From positions 1-64,000 of the forward strand of contig NZ_LRRH01000043.1 in assembly GCF_001646785.1 (NCBI RefSeq): a stretch of DNA of 64,000 nucleotides, written 5' to 3'. This DNA is from Rhodococcus phenolicus (GTDB lineage Bacteria; Actinomycetota; Actinomycetes; Mycobacteriales; Mycobacteriaceae). The notes below the pieces were generated by a model, which saw only the letters and a program-made list of their open reading frames with translations, did no database searches and was not told the DNA's origin. This document shows, piece by piece, positions 20,729 to 28,537 of the stretch (its first letter is position 1; each line of letters opens with the position of its first letter). The translations under genes were made by a program, and so were the position numbers.

Positions 20729-21631
20729 ATGACCACGATTCGCAGTGCCCGGCTCGCCCGGCGCGTCACGGTCCTCGCCGACGACGGCGTCCCGCTGGCC
20801 GTGCGGGAGGTCGGAGCGGCCGCGGCACCGCTGACCGTCGTGTTCGTCCACGGCCACTGCAATCACACGGAAAGCTGGTCGCCGCTGCGGGATTCGCTGC
20901 TCCGGTCGACCGGTCCGTCGGTGCGGATGGTGTTCTTCGATCACCGCGGGCACGGCCGTTCCGGTGGCGCCCCCGCCGAGACGTACACCGTCGAGCAGGT
21001 GGGCCGGGACCTGGGGGCGGTGCTGCGCGCGGTCGTGTCGGGCCCTGTCGTGCTGGTCGGGCATTCGATGGGCGGCATGGCGATCCTGTCGTACGCGAGG
21101 CAGCATCCCCACGAGATCGGTCCGAGGGTGGCGGGGATCGGCCTGATCGCGACGGCCGCCGGCGACCTGCACCGCTCCGGGCTCGGGCGATACCTGCACA
21201 GCCCGGTCGTCGAGCTGTTCCATCGGGCGGTGACCCGGGCGCCGCGAATCATGCAACGAGCGATCCGGTTCGGTGGGCGCCTGGGCGGGCCGTTGTGTCG
21301 CGCCGCGGAGCGCCGCGCCCCGGACAGCCGGTGGGCGGCACTGATGAAAGTTCTCCACAGCGACACGTCGGTGGTGACGATGGCCGGATTCCTGCGGTCC
21401 TTCGCCGCACTGGACGAATCGGCGGCGCTGACGGTGCTCGCGGCTGTACCGACGCTGGTGCTGTGCGGTTCCGCAGACGAGTGGACCCCGTTCGAGCTGT
21501 CCGCCGGGCTGGCGTCGCGACTGCCGTCGGCGGAACTGGTGCGCATCGACGGTGCCGGGCACTCGGTGATCGTCGAGCGGGCCGAGGAGGTGGCCCACGC
21601 GTTGTCCTCGCTGCTGCGGCGGGTCGGCTGA
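20729..21631 (+). CDS. Alpha/beta hydrolase 1
   Basis: 300 residues. Oxyanion region VFVHGHCNHTESW, FFDHRGHGRSG, nucleophile elbow GHSMGG (near 115), the late acid in LCGSADEWTPFE, and the catalytic His in GAGHSVIVER near 283. Complete triad. ATG 20729 (MTTIRSARLA). No signal peptide. Esterase or lipase-like; the substrate is not predictable. Confidence 0.9.
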   Translation: MTTIRSARLARRVTVLADDGVPLAVREVGAAAAPLTVVFVHGHCNHTESWSPLRDSLLRSTGPSVRMVFFDHRGHGRSGGAPAETYTVEQVGRDLGAVLRAVVSGPVVLVGHSMGGMAILSYARQHPHEIGPRVAGIGLIATAAGDLHRSGLGRYLHSPVVELFHRAVTRAPRIMQRAIRFGGRLGGPLCRAAERRAPDSRWAALMKVLHSDTSVVTMAGFLRSFAALDESAALTVLAAVPTLVLCGSADEWTPFELSAGLASRLPSAELVRIDGAGHSVIVERAEEVAHALSSLLRRVG

Positions 21632-21642
21632 GCGGGACGGTC

Positions 21643-22263
21643 TCAGAGATCCCGTTCGGTGATGATGCCGCTGTGCAGGGCCAGCTCTGCCAGACGCACC
21701 CGTTTGAGGTTCTGCGGCAGATCCTCGACGCCGAACTTGGTGAACAGTGCGCGGAGGTGGGTTTTCACGGCGTCGACGCTCAGATAGAGCTCGGCGGCGA
21801 TCGTCTGGTTCGAGGCGGGGCTGGCGAACGCGGCGCCGTGTTTGTACGGGCGGCACAGCGCGAGCAGCACACTACGCTGGGTGTCGGTGACCGACCGGAC
21901 CGTCGGCATCTCCGACGCGACCCGGGTCGCCTCGTCCGGTCCCACCCCGATCTCCTGGAACGTGAGCCGGATCGAACCGATTCGGATGCTGTCGCCTTCG
22001 CGCAGACGCCGCCGACCGGTGATGCGCTCACCGTTGACGAACGTGCCGTTGCGTGACAGCCCGTCGTCGACGATCGTCCAGTGCGTCCCGATCCATTCGA
22101 CCACCGCATGCAGGCGCGAGACCTCCTCGTCGCCGGTGAACGGTACGTCCGAGTCCGGTGACCGCCCGATCGTGACGCGCGGTGTCGCGGGCGACAGCTC
22201 GTACCGATGTTGCCGTCCCTGCCTGTCGATGTAGCTCAGCCGTGACTCGATACCGATGCTCAC
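21643..22263 (-). CDS. FHA domain - HTH regulator
   Basis: 206 residues in two parts. FHA domain, residues 25-100: VTIGRSPDSDVPF, EEVSRLHAVVEW and LSRNGTFVNGERI carry the Arg, Ser, His and Asn that bind phosphothreonine. A LuxR-like helix-turn-helix follows near 120-180: TDTQRSVLLALCRPYK, QTIAAELYLSVDAVKTHLRA, LFTKFGVEDLPQN. Such proteins are thought to link Ser/Thr kinase signals to DNA binding. GTG 22263 is preferred, five bases after GGAGG; GTG 22269 is possible. It is convergent with hydrolase 1 and divergent from the YchJ-like gene. Confidence 0.85.
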   Translation of the reverse strand: MSIGIESRLSYIDRQGRQHRYELSPATPRVTIGRSPDSDVPFTGDEEVSRLHAVVEWIGTHWTIVDDGLSRNGTFVNGERITGRRRLREGDSIRIGSIRLTFQEIGVGPDEATRVASEMPTVRSVTDTQRSVLLALCRPYKHGAAFASPASNQTIAAELYLSVDAVKTHLRALFTKFGVEDLPQNLKRVRLAELALHSGIITERDL

Positions 22264-22327
22264 CGCCACCTCCCGAAGACGGATTCAATCGTGCCCGTCA
22301 CCGATTGCCTCGGCAAGAGCGGCGATA

Positions 22328-22741
22328 ATGGGCACCGTGAACCGTCGACGCATCCGAGTCCCGTCCGCCGATTCCCCCTGCCCGTGCGGTCGCGGCGTGT
22401 CGTTCGGTGAGTGCTGCGGGCCGCTTCTCGGCGGCGCGGAGGCACCGACCGCCGAGCGCTTGATGCGGTCGCGGTACACGGCATTCGCAGTCGGTGACGT
22501 CGAACACCTGAACCGCACCTGGCATCCGGCGGGCCGGCCGACCCGGCTCGAGCTCGATCCGGAGCAACGGTGGACCGGACTCGAGGTCCTGCGCACGACC
22601 GGCGGCGGTTTCCTGCACACCGAGGGCACCGTCGAATTCCGTGCCCACTACACGTACGACGGCGTGGAGGACACCCTGCACGAGCACAGCCGGTTCGTGC
22701 GGGAGGACGGCCGCTGGGTGTACCTGGACGCGCTGGACTGA
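22328..22741 (+). CDS. YchJ-like (UPF0225) SEC-C motif protein
   Basis: 137 residues. Starts with a zinc-binding SEC-C motif, CPCGRGVSFGECC, then LMRSRYTAFAVGDVEHLNRTWHP and an NTF2-like core ending HSRFVREDGRWVYLDALD. Function unknown across the family. ATG 22328 or the in-frame GTG 22337. Confidence 0.88.
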   Translation: MGTVNRRRIRVPSADSPCPCGRGVSFGECCGPLLGGAEAPTAERLMRSRYTAFAVGDVEHLNRTWHPAGRPTRLELDPEQRWTGLEVLRTTGGGFLHTEGTVEFRAHYTYDGVEDTLHEHSRFVREDGRWVYLDALD

Positions 22742-22809
22742 CGAGCCCCGGAGAGGTTCCGGCGCGGTGGCCGTGTCCCTCGGCAGCACGGGTACCGTAG
22801 TCTTCGCGA

Positions 22810-23286
22810 ATGACGAGACGGCTTCGCAGAACACTGATTCCGGCGACCCTGGCGGCGTCGACGCTGATCCTCTCGGCTCCGACCGCCTCTGCTGATCACC
22901 AGGAGTCACTACCTCTGCCGACGGCATACACCCTCGGCAGAGGTCACTCGACTGCGTGCAGCGGTCAGATCACCGGATCCCTGCAGACACCCCACGATCG
23001 CCCGGGCATCGCGCTGGTCACACTGTCCTGGACACCGTTTTTCACCAGCCACTGCTCCATCACCGCGTACGTGAACTTCTGGAACACCGCCACCCACAAG
23101 GGCGGCACGATGGCCGCGCACCTGACCAACGAATCCAGCGGTCTCGGGACGCCCCGCGGAACCTGGACCCAGCAGATCAGCATCCCGATCGGATCCGGCA
23201 ACGCCGGCCTGACCGTGACCACCGAGGCGTTCAACACCGCCTACGTCAACCCGAATCTGGTGATGACCAGGTTCACCGTTCCCTGA
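22810..23286 (+). CDS. Secreted protein of unknown function
   Basis: 158 residues. Signal peptide: basic MTRRLRRT, hydrophobic LIPATLAASTLILSAPTASA, cleavage after ASA near residue 28. The mature part (about 130 residues) has two Cys that could pair and is rich in Thr, Ser and Gly, with an all-beta look (SWTPFFTSHCSITAYVNFW). I do not recognise the family. Confidence 0.75.
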   Translation: MTRRLRRTLIPATLAASTLILSAPTASADHQESLPLPTAYTLGRGHSTACSGQITGSLQTPHDRPGIALVTLSWTPFFTSHCSITAYVNFWNTATHKGGTMAAHLTNESSGLGTPRGTWTQQISIPIGSGNAGLTVTTEAFNTAYVNPNLVMTRFTVP

Positions 23287-23434
23287 TACGACAACTCCGA
23301 TACCCGGCGATCGGGGCGCGGCGAGGCGGGTGCCGGTGGACCAGCGAAAGCACCTCCTCGACGACCTTCTGAGCCTTCGGAACGAAGTCGTATCCGCCCT
23401 CGGGCGCTCGCGACACAAATGCGGGCCGGGTCAC
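23273..23434 (-). CDS. Possible 53-residue ORF coupled to the marR stop
   Basis: GTG 23434 overlaps the marR TGA (GCGTGACC), and the frame stays open for 53 codons with about 75% G+C at third positions (VTRPAFVSRAPEGGYDFVPK, then AQKVVEEVLSLVHRHP). It overlaps the last codons of the convergent secreted protein. No homologue recognised; it could be chance or a C-terminal gene remnant. Confidence 0.3.
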   Translation of the reverse strand: MTRPAFVSRAPEGGYDFVPKAQKVVEEVLSLVHRHPPRRAPIAGYRSCRIRER

Positions 23435-23862
23435 GCACGCAGCAGATGACGTGCCAGGGTGTCCAACGCTTCTTTGATTTCGGCGACGACACCCTCCTCT
23501 GCCGATACCAGGACCCGCGCGAGCGCGGCGTCGATGGTGGTCTCCGCGACTTCGCGTACACGGGGTGAGACGACGGGGTTCTGCCGGATCAGCGACCGCC
23601 TCCGGTCGGCCGGGTCGGGCTCGGAAACGACGGCGTCCGCCTCACGCAGGCGAGCGACCGCACCGGACACAGCACTCTGCGGGAGACCGGTTCGGGTCGC
23701 GATTTCGCAGATGGCACTGTCGGGGTGCTCAGCAACGTCGGCGAGAACGATCACGACTGTGCGCACGCTCGTCGAATACTCCGGCAATCCGGCGGTGGGA
23801 AGCGCGTCTTCCCCGATCTTGGTCAGCTTCCGTCCGAGCAGCAGCAGTTCCACACCGTTCAT
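23431..23862 (-). CDS. MarR-family regulator
   Basis: 143 residues, winged-helix MarR fold: ICEIATRTGLPQSAVSGAVA recognition region near 55-75 and the wing VVSEPDPADRRRSLI. Divergent from alpha/beta hydrolase 2 across 70 bp containing overlapping CATC/GATG palindromes, so it likely controls both genes. Ligand unknown. Confidence 0.9.
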   Translation of the reverse strand: MNGVELLLLGRKLTKIGEDALPTAGLPEYSTSVRTVVIVLADVAEHPDSAICEIATRTGLPQSAVSGAVARLREADAVVSEPDPADRRRSLIRQNPVVSPRVREVAETTIDAALARVLVSAEEGVVAEIKEALDTLARHLLRA

Positions 23863-23887
23863 GCCACAGATTCAATCAGAACCGATA

Positions 23888-23912
23888 CATCACTCTTGAT
23901 GCATCTCAGATG
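23888..23912. promoter_or_regulatory. Overlapping CATC/GATG palindromes (MarR operator)
   Basis: CATCA-CTCT-TGATG (23888-23901), GATGCATC (23898-23905) and CATC-TCA-GATG (23902-23912) overlap in the marR/hydrolase promoter region, just upstream of a GAATTA-like -10. Likely binding site of the adjacent MarR protein. Confidence 0.5.
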
Positions 23913-23932
23913 ATGAATTAGCGTCGTCAGGC

Positions 23933-24787
23933 ATGGACGCCACCGTCGATACGCTTTCCGTCCCGGGAGCCACGCTCCACTTCCAGGTCGCGGGCGCAGG
24001 CCCGGTACTGCTGATACTGCAAGGCGGCGACGGTGACGCCGAGCGCACGGCCGATCTCGTTGCACGGCTCGCCCCACACCACACCGTCGTCACCTACGAC
24101 CGCCGCGGCATCGGCCGGAGCACCTGCACCGCCCCGTCGTCCGCGCACTCCCTCCGCAGCCACACCGACGACGTGCACGAGCTGGTGACGACGGTGACGG
24201 ACACACCCGCCGCCGTGCTCGCGTCCAGTTTCGGAGCCCTGATCGCGCTCGACCTCGCCGTCCACCACCCCGACTCGGTCCACACGATCATCGCCCACGA
24301 AGCTCCCACCCTCGCAGTGCTTCCCGAGCCCTCGCGCGCGAATTTCCTCGACGCGCTGCACACGATCGAATCCCGCTTTCGTGACGAGGGCTGGCTCGGT
24401 GGGATCAGCGAGCTGGCGGCGCTCACCGGGGCCGGATTCGACGATCGTGAACCCGAGGTGCCGCTACCTGCCCCGCCGAGCGGACGCCGAATCGAGGATC
24501 TCGAGTTCTTCTTCACCCACGACCTACCACTGGTGCGCACCGACAACATTCCCGCCGAAGATATCTCGGGTCTACGGCACGGGTCGGTGCGGATCGTGCC
24601 CGCCGTGGGTTCGACCACTCCCCCCGACTCGCTCAACCGCCACGCGGTGGTGGCACTGGCCGAACGCCTCGGTGAGCCGGTCGAATATTTCCCCGGCGGT
24701 CACAGCGGCATGACCTCGCATCCGCGGGGGTTCGCCGACCGGTTGGTCGAAGTACTGGGGACAGCGCCGGCGTCAGGCTCGCTGTAG
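23933..24787 (+). CDS. Alpha/beta hydrolase 2
   Basis: 284 residues. LILQGGDGDAER oxyanion region, TYDRRGIGRSTC, nucleophile elbow ASSFGAL (near 103; Ser replaces the first Gly of GxSxG), and the late His in GGHSGMTSHP. Soluble. Probably controlled by the divergent MarR. It resembles hydrolases of small-molecule resistance or degradation; substrate unknown. Confidence 0.88.
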   Translation: MDATVDTLSVPGATLHFQVAGAGPVLLILQGGDGDAERTADLVARLAPHHTVVTYDRRGIGRSTCTAPSSAHSLRSHTDDVHELVTTVTDTPAAVLASSFGALIALDLAVHHPDSVHTIIAHEAPTLAVLPEPSRANFLDALHTIESRFRDEGWLGGISELAALTGAGFDDREPEVPLPAPPSGRRIEDLEFFFTHDLPLVRTDNIPAEDISGLRHGSVRIVPAVGSTTPPDSLNRHAVVALAERLGEPVEYFPGGHSGMTSHPRGFADRLVEVLGTAPASGSL

Positions 24788-24789
24788 CC

Positions 24790-24983
24790 GCGTCTGCACA
24801 GGGTGTGACAGATGCCGGCGTGCGCCATCCACAAGTCGCAGATGACACGATAGCCGCACACCCGACCGGTGAATCCTGTGGTCTGGGCCCGGTCACGGTC
24901 ATCGGGACATCGCGGTAGGTGAACACCAAAATGTGCTCGTCGTGTACGACACAACAGACGGCCTTGTGGTCTTCGCGGGGCAT
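24790..24983 (-). pseudogene. NUDIX hydrolase remnant, Nudix box deleted
   Basis: ATG 24983 opens a frame that looks like a NUDIX start, HKAVCCVVHDEHILVFTYRD then VPMTVTG. It then breaks: in another frame comes TTGFTGRVCGYRVICDLWMA, which fits the sequence just after a Nudix box (EETGxTGRV). The stretch between, holding the catalytic GX5EX7REUXEEXGU motif, is missing. Deletion plus frame change; certainly inactive if the reading is right. Divergent from the broken kinase gene. Confidence 0.55.
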
Positions 24984-25060
24984 CGTGTCACTGTGCGAAC
25001 GGTGCTCGGGATTGATCGCCGGGCGTACAAGGGCACTCTGGGCATGCATACAACGGGCCG

Positions 25061-25420
25061 GTGACCATCGCCGTCGAGGGTCCCAGCGCCACAGGGAAGA
25101 CGACATGGTGCCGAGCCACCGGCAGAGGTGTTCGTCGCCGAGGACAATCCGACCGGGCAAGAGCCGAACGGCTCCGACCACGATGGACAGGCTCGGTACC
25201 GGTCGAGTGTGAACGCACTGCGTTGGACGCAGGCACTGGCGTTGGAAGACGCGCGACCGGGAACGCGATATGCGGCAGCGACCCGCTCGCCGAATGGTAC
25301 GCAGCCGTAGAGCGGCTCGACCCAGGCTGCATCCTGCCCGGCTTCCCGGAGCATGAATTCCTTTGGGAAGCTCCGGAGTTCGCCGAAGAACCCCATGGAG
25401 CGAGGAAACGGAACCCGCCC
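25061..25420 (+). pseudogene. P-loop kinase/ATPase remnant with frameshifts and deletion
   Basis: GTG 25061 begins VTIAVEGPSATGKTTWCRAT, a good Walker A (GPSATGKT). The frame then shifts: VFVAEDNPTGQEPNGSDHDG and the following VNALRWTQALALE continue the protein one frame over. It returns to the first frame for GNAICGSDPL, joined directly to EWYAAVERLDPGC, which in family members I recall lies near the C-terminus. So there are at least two frameshifts and an internal loss of roughly 80 residues. Confidence 0.55.
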
Positions 25421-26030
25421 GCGACCAGGTTTTGCGAACTGATCGGAAGAACCGCCGAGGTCGTGTGCGAATCCGGCTCAGTGCCGCGTGCCGATCCAGT
25501 GGTCGGGCGTGCCGACCACCTGCGGGGAAGTGCGATCGGCTTCGCATCCACGTCGAAGTAGGCGCGGCAAGCGAACAGGCCACGTTCCCGCCCGACCGCG
25601 AACCATCGGGGGCGATCGTGACCGTGAGGGTGATGCTCTCGGTCGCGGGCGCACCTCGCCGAAATCGCGGGCAGCCCGGCTCGACTCCCTGGGGCGATCC
25701 AGCGGCCGAACCAGGCCTATTACCTGCGAATATCACACATCCCAGCGGCACGGTGTGCCCCTCCGCAGCAAGAGCCACGGCGCGGGCCTCACAGAGCCCC
25801 CCACGGAAATATCCCGAACCCCGCGGCGTGGCGCAGACAACCCGCACCGCGGCCTCCACACCGAGCACGTGCACGACCCGCGGGTAGGTCACCTCATCCC
25901 ACCTGTGGAAATGCGGCCACTCATCACTGAAGGTCACAGATCGGACGCCGGACGCACGGTGCGACGATCGTGCCGGCGCCCGATCGGATGCACTGCCCGA
26001 CGGATCGCTTTCCGTGGCGAGGTCCCCCCG
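25421..26030. other. Region without a convincing gene
   Basis: About 600 bp between the broken kinase and tetR. A minus-strand frame from ATG 25937 (MTFSDEWPHFHRWDEVTYPR, later GLCEARAVALAAEGHTVPLG) has coding-like third positions for about 80 codons and then becomes random, so it may be another decayed gene. I do not recognise it. A single TCGGATGCA half-site occurs at 25984-25992. Confidence 0.4.
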
Positions 26031-26669
26031 TCAGCGCAGCAGCGTCGCGCGCAGCGTCTCCGTCAGCCACACCCGGTACTGCTCGACGTCCCATCCGCAA
26101 CTGTGACGCAGCAGCGCGTGCACCTGCGGCGAGCTGAGCGTGAACAACACATCGGCGGCGTGCTCGACACTCACGCCCTCGCGGAGCAGCCCGCTCGCTC
26201 TCAGGCCCTCGGCGATGGTGCGGGCGTTCTCGGCGGTGGCACGGGCGTCCTCGTCGGCGAAGCGCCGCATGTCCGGGTCCGCACCCGAGGACTCCACCGA
26301 CGTCATCAACAGGCCGCCGGCCCGTTCGAGCATGTCGGTGCCGAACCCGACGACGTGTTCGAGGATCAGGTCGGCGTCGGAGCCCCGGTGCGTGGCCTCC
26401 CGCCGAGGCGGGACGGTGGTGTCGCCGGTCCCGGCCACCGCGTTGTCGAGCGCTTCGCGGAACAGTTCGGACTTCCCGCCGGGAAACGCGGTGAACACCG
26501 TCCGCACGGCCACCCCGGCCTCCTCGGCAATGTGCTTGACGGTGGTGGTGACGTAGCCGTCGCGAACGAACAGCCGGGCACCCGCGGCGCGGATGGTGGC
26601 GCGGGTGCGGCGGGCGGCTTCCTCCCGGAGCGGCGACGTGTAGGTCCGCTTCGCGGTGTTCTCGGACAT
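26031..26669 (-). CDS. TetR-family regulator divergent from treZ
   Basis: 212 residues. HTH near 20-65: RATIRAAGARLFVRDGYVTT, VKHIAEEAGVAVRTVFTAFP. The C-terminal domain is unassigned. The 89-bp gap to treZ contains a perfect 9-bp inverted repeat, so it may regulate treZ as well as itself. Confidence 0.9.
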   Translation of the reverse strand: MSENTAKRTYTSPLREEAARRTRATIRAAGARLFVRDGYVTTTVKHIAEEAGVAVRTVFTAFPGGKSELFREALDNAVAGTGDTTVPPRREATHRGSDADLILEHVVGFGTDMLERAGGLLMTSVESSGADPDMRRFADEDARATAENARTIAEGLRASGLLREGVSVEHAADVLFTLSSPQVHALLRHSCGWDVEQYRVWLTETLRATLLR

Positions 26670-26687
26670 CGGTGCAACCCTAGCTCA

Positions 26688-26712
26688 TCGGATGCACCCC
26701 CGATGCATCCGA
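26688..26712. promoter_or_regulatory. Palindromic operator TCGGATGCA-N7-TGCATCCGA
   Basis: Perfect 9-bp arms between the TetR gene and treZ, ending 46 bp before the treZ GTG. Probable site of the adjacent TetR protein. Confidence 0.65.
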
Positions 26713-26758
26713 ATCGTGTGAAGCTGCGCGCATCTCGCGGAGCGGGCATGCTGGGTCC

Positions 26759-28513
26759 GTGCGCACCTTCGAGGTCTGGGCCCCGCTTCCCGAGTCCGTC
26801 CACCTGCACATCGACGGCACCGTCCATCCCATGCACCGCGGCGAGCACGGCTGGTGGCGCGCCGAGGTCGACGCCTCCCCCGGCGACCGCTACGGCTTCG
26901 TCGTGGACGGCGCCGGACCGGGCGACGACGCGACGGTGCTGCCCGATCCGCGCTCGCCCCGCCAGCCGGACGGTGTGCACGGCCTGTCCCAGCTGCACGA
27001 ACTCGACCCCGCGGCCTGGACGGACGCGTCGTGGACCGGGCGGCAGCTACCGGGCAGCGTCGTCTACGAGTTGCACATCGGCACGTTCACCGAGGCGGGC
27101 ACCCTCGACGCGGCGATCGAGCGTCTCGACGAACTCGTCGACCTCGGAATCGGCTTCGTCGAACTCATGCCGGTCAACGCGTTCAACGGCACCCACGGCT
27201 GGGGTTACGACGGTGTGCTCTGGTATGCGGTCCACGAACCGTACGGCGGACCGGACGCGCTGCAACGCTTCGTCGACGCCGCTCACTCGCGCGGCCTCGG
27301 TGTCGTGCTGGACGTGGTGTACAACCACCTCGGCCCGTCCGGGAACTACCTGGGCCGCTTCGGCCCCTACCTGTCCGGGGGTGCCGGGACGTGGGGTGAG
27401 ACCGTGAACCTCGACGGTCCCGGGTCCGCCGAGGTCCGCCGCTACATCATCGACAACGCGCTGCGCTGGTTCCGCGACTTCCACATCGACGCGCTGCGAC
27501 TCGATGCGGTCCACGCACTCGTCGATCGCACCGCCACCCACGTACTCGAGGACCTGTCCGCCGAAACCTTCCGGCTCTCGGCACATCTGGGGCGTCCGCT
27601 GACGCTGATCGCCGAGAGCGACCTCAACGATCCGCGCCTGATCACCCCGCGTTCGGCGGGCGGGTACGGCCTGCACGCCCAATGGGACGACGACGTCCAC
27701 CACGCCGTGCACGCGGCGGTGTCCGGCGAACGACAGGGCTACTACGGAGATTTCGGTTCGCTCGACTGCCTGGCCCGGACCCTGCAGCACGGCTTCTTCC
27801 ATGCCGGCACGTACTCGAGCTTCCGCGGTCGCGTGCACGGCCGGCCCCTCGATGTGCGGCGCACCCCGGCAAGTTCGCTGCTGGCCTACACGTGCACCCA
27901 CGACCAGGTGGGAAACCGGGCGCGCGGCGACCGGCCGGGCCGGTATCTCGATCACGGGCAGCTCGCCGTCAAGGCCGCGCTCGTCCTCACCTCCCCGTAC
28001 ACGCCGATGCTGTTCATGGGCGAGGAATGGGGGGCGAGCACACCGTTCCGGTACTTCACCTCGCATCCGGAACCGGAACTCGCCGCCGCGGTCGTCGAGG
28101 GCCGCCGCCGCGAGTTCGCCGAGCACGGCTGGGACACCGGTGACGTACCGGACCCGCAGGATCCGGAGACCTTCCGCAGCTCCGTCCTGAACCGGGCCGA
28201 ACGCACCGATCCGGGGCACGCGCGGCTGTACGCGTGCTACCGGGATCTGCTGGCGCTGCGCCGGTCCCGGGCCGAGCTGACCGATCCGTGGCTCGAGAAC
28301 CTCCAGGTCGACTACGACGAGGGAGAGCGCTGGATCGTCGTGCACCGCGGCGGAATTCGCGTCGCCTGCAATCTCGGGGCGGAGCCGATCACCGTTCCGG
28401 TCGGCGGTGTTCCGCTGGTGTGGTGGGAGGAACCCGTCGTCAATCGCACCCGGTCTGCGGCACTGATCCCGGGACATTCGTTTGCAGTACTCGACGGTGA
28501 CCCCGGCCGCTGA
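26759..28513 (+). CDS. treZ: Malto-oligosyltrehalose trehalohydrolase TreZ
   Basis: 584 residues, normal for the family. An N-terminal beta domain (FEVWAPLPESVHLHIDG) precedes the GH13 barrel: GVVLDVVYNHLGPSGNY near 181, nucleophile Asp in IDALRLDAVHALVD near 249, acid Glu in LIAESDLNDPR near 285, and TCTHDQVGNRARG near 379. It releases trehalose from the TreY product. Start GTG 26759. It lies 20 kb from treY with unrelated genes between, and next to a TetR gene with a palindromic operator in its promoter, so it may be controlled separately from treY. Confidence 0.96.
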   Translation: MRTFEVWAPLPESVHLHIDGTVHPMHRGEHGWWRAEVDASPGDRYGFVVDGAGPGDDATVLPDPRSPRQPDGVHGLSQLHELDPAAWTDASWTGRQLPGSVVYELHIGTFTEAGTLDAAIERLDELVDLGIGFVELMPVNAFNGTHGWGYDGVLWYAVHEPYGGPDALQRFVDAAHSRGLGVVLDVVYNHLGPSGNYLGRFGPYLSGGAGTWGETVNLDGPGSAEVRRYIIDNALRWFRDFHIDALRLDAVHALVDRTATHVLEDLSAETFRLSAHLGRPLTLIAESDLNDPRLITPRSAGGYGLHAQWDDDVHHAVHAAVSGERQGYYGDFGSLDCLARTLQHGFFHAGTYSSFRGRVHGRPLDVRRTPASSLLAYTCTHDQVGNRARGDRPGRYLDHGQLAVKAALVLTSPYTPMLFMGEEWGASTPFRYFTSHPEPELAAAVVEGRRREFAEHGWDTGDVPDPQDPETFRSSVLNRAERTDPGHARLYACYRDLLALRRSRAELTDPWLENLQVDYDEGERWIVVHRGGIRVACNLGAEPITVPVGGVPLVWWEEPVVNRTRSAALIPGHSFAVLDGDPGR

Positions 28514-28537
28514 CCCGGCGAGCCGGCGGCGGCCCGG

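Noticed and set aside
24633-25937. 434-codon minus-strand frame through the decayed region as one gene
   Set aside because: It runs through the kinase remnant antisense, and only its ends look coding. Treated instead as a NUDIX remnant and a possible fragment near 25.6-25.9 kb.
25984-25992. Extra TCGGATGCA half-site near the end of the tetR gene
   Set aside because: A single 9-mer without its partner arm; chance expectation in this window is not negligible.
6511-26759. Integrative element or prophage between treY and treZ
   Set aside because: No integrase, transposase, attachment repeat or phage gene was seen; only the synteny argument remains.
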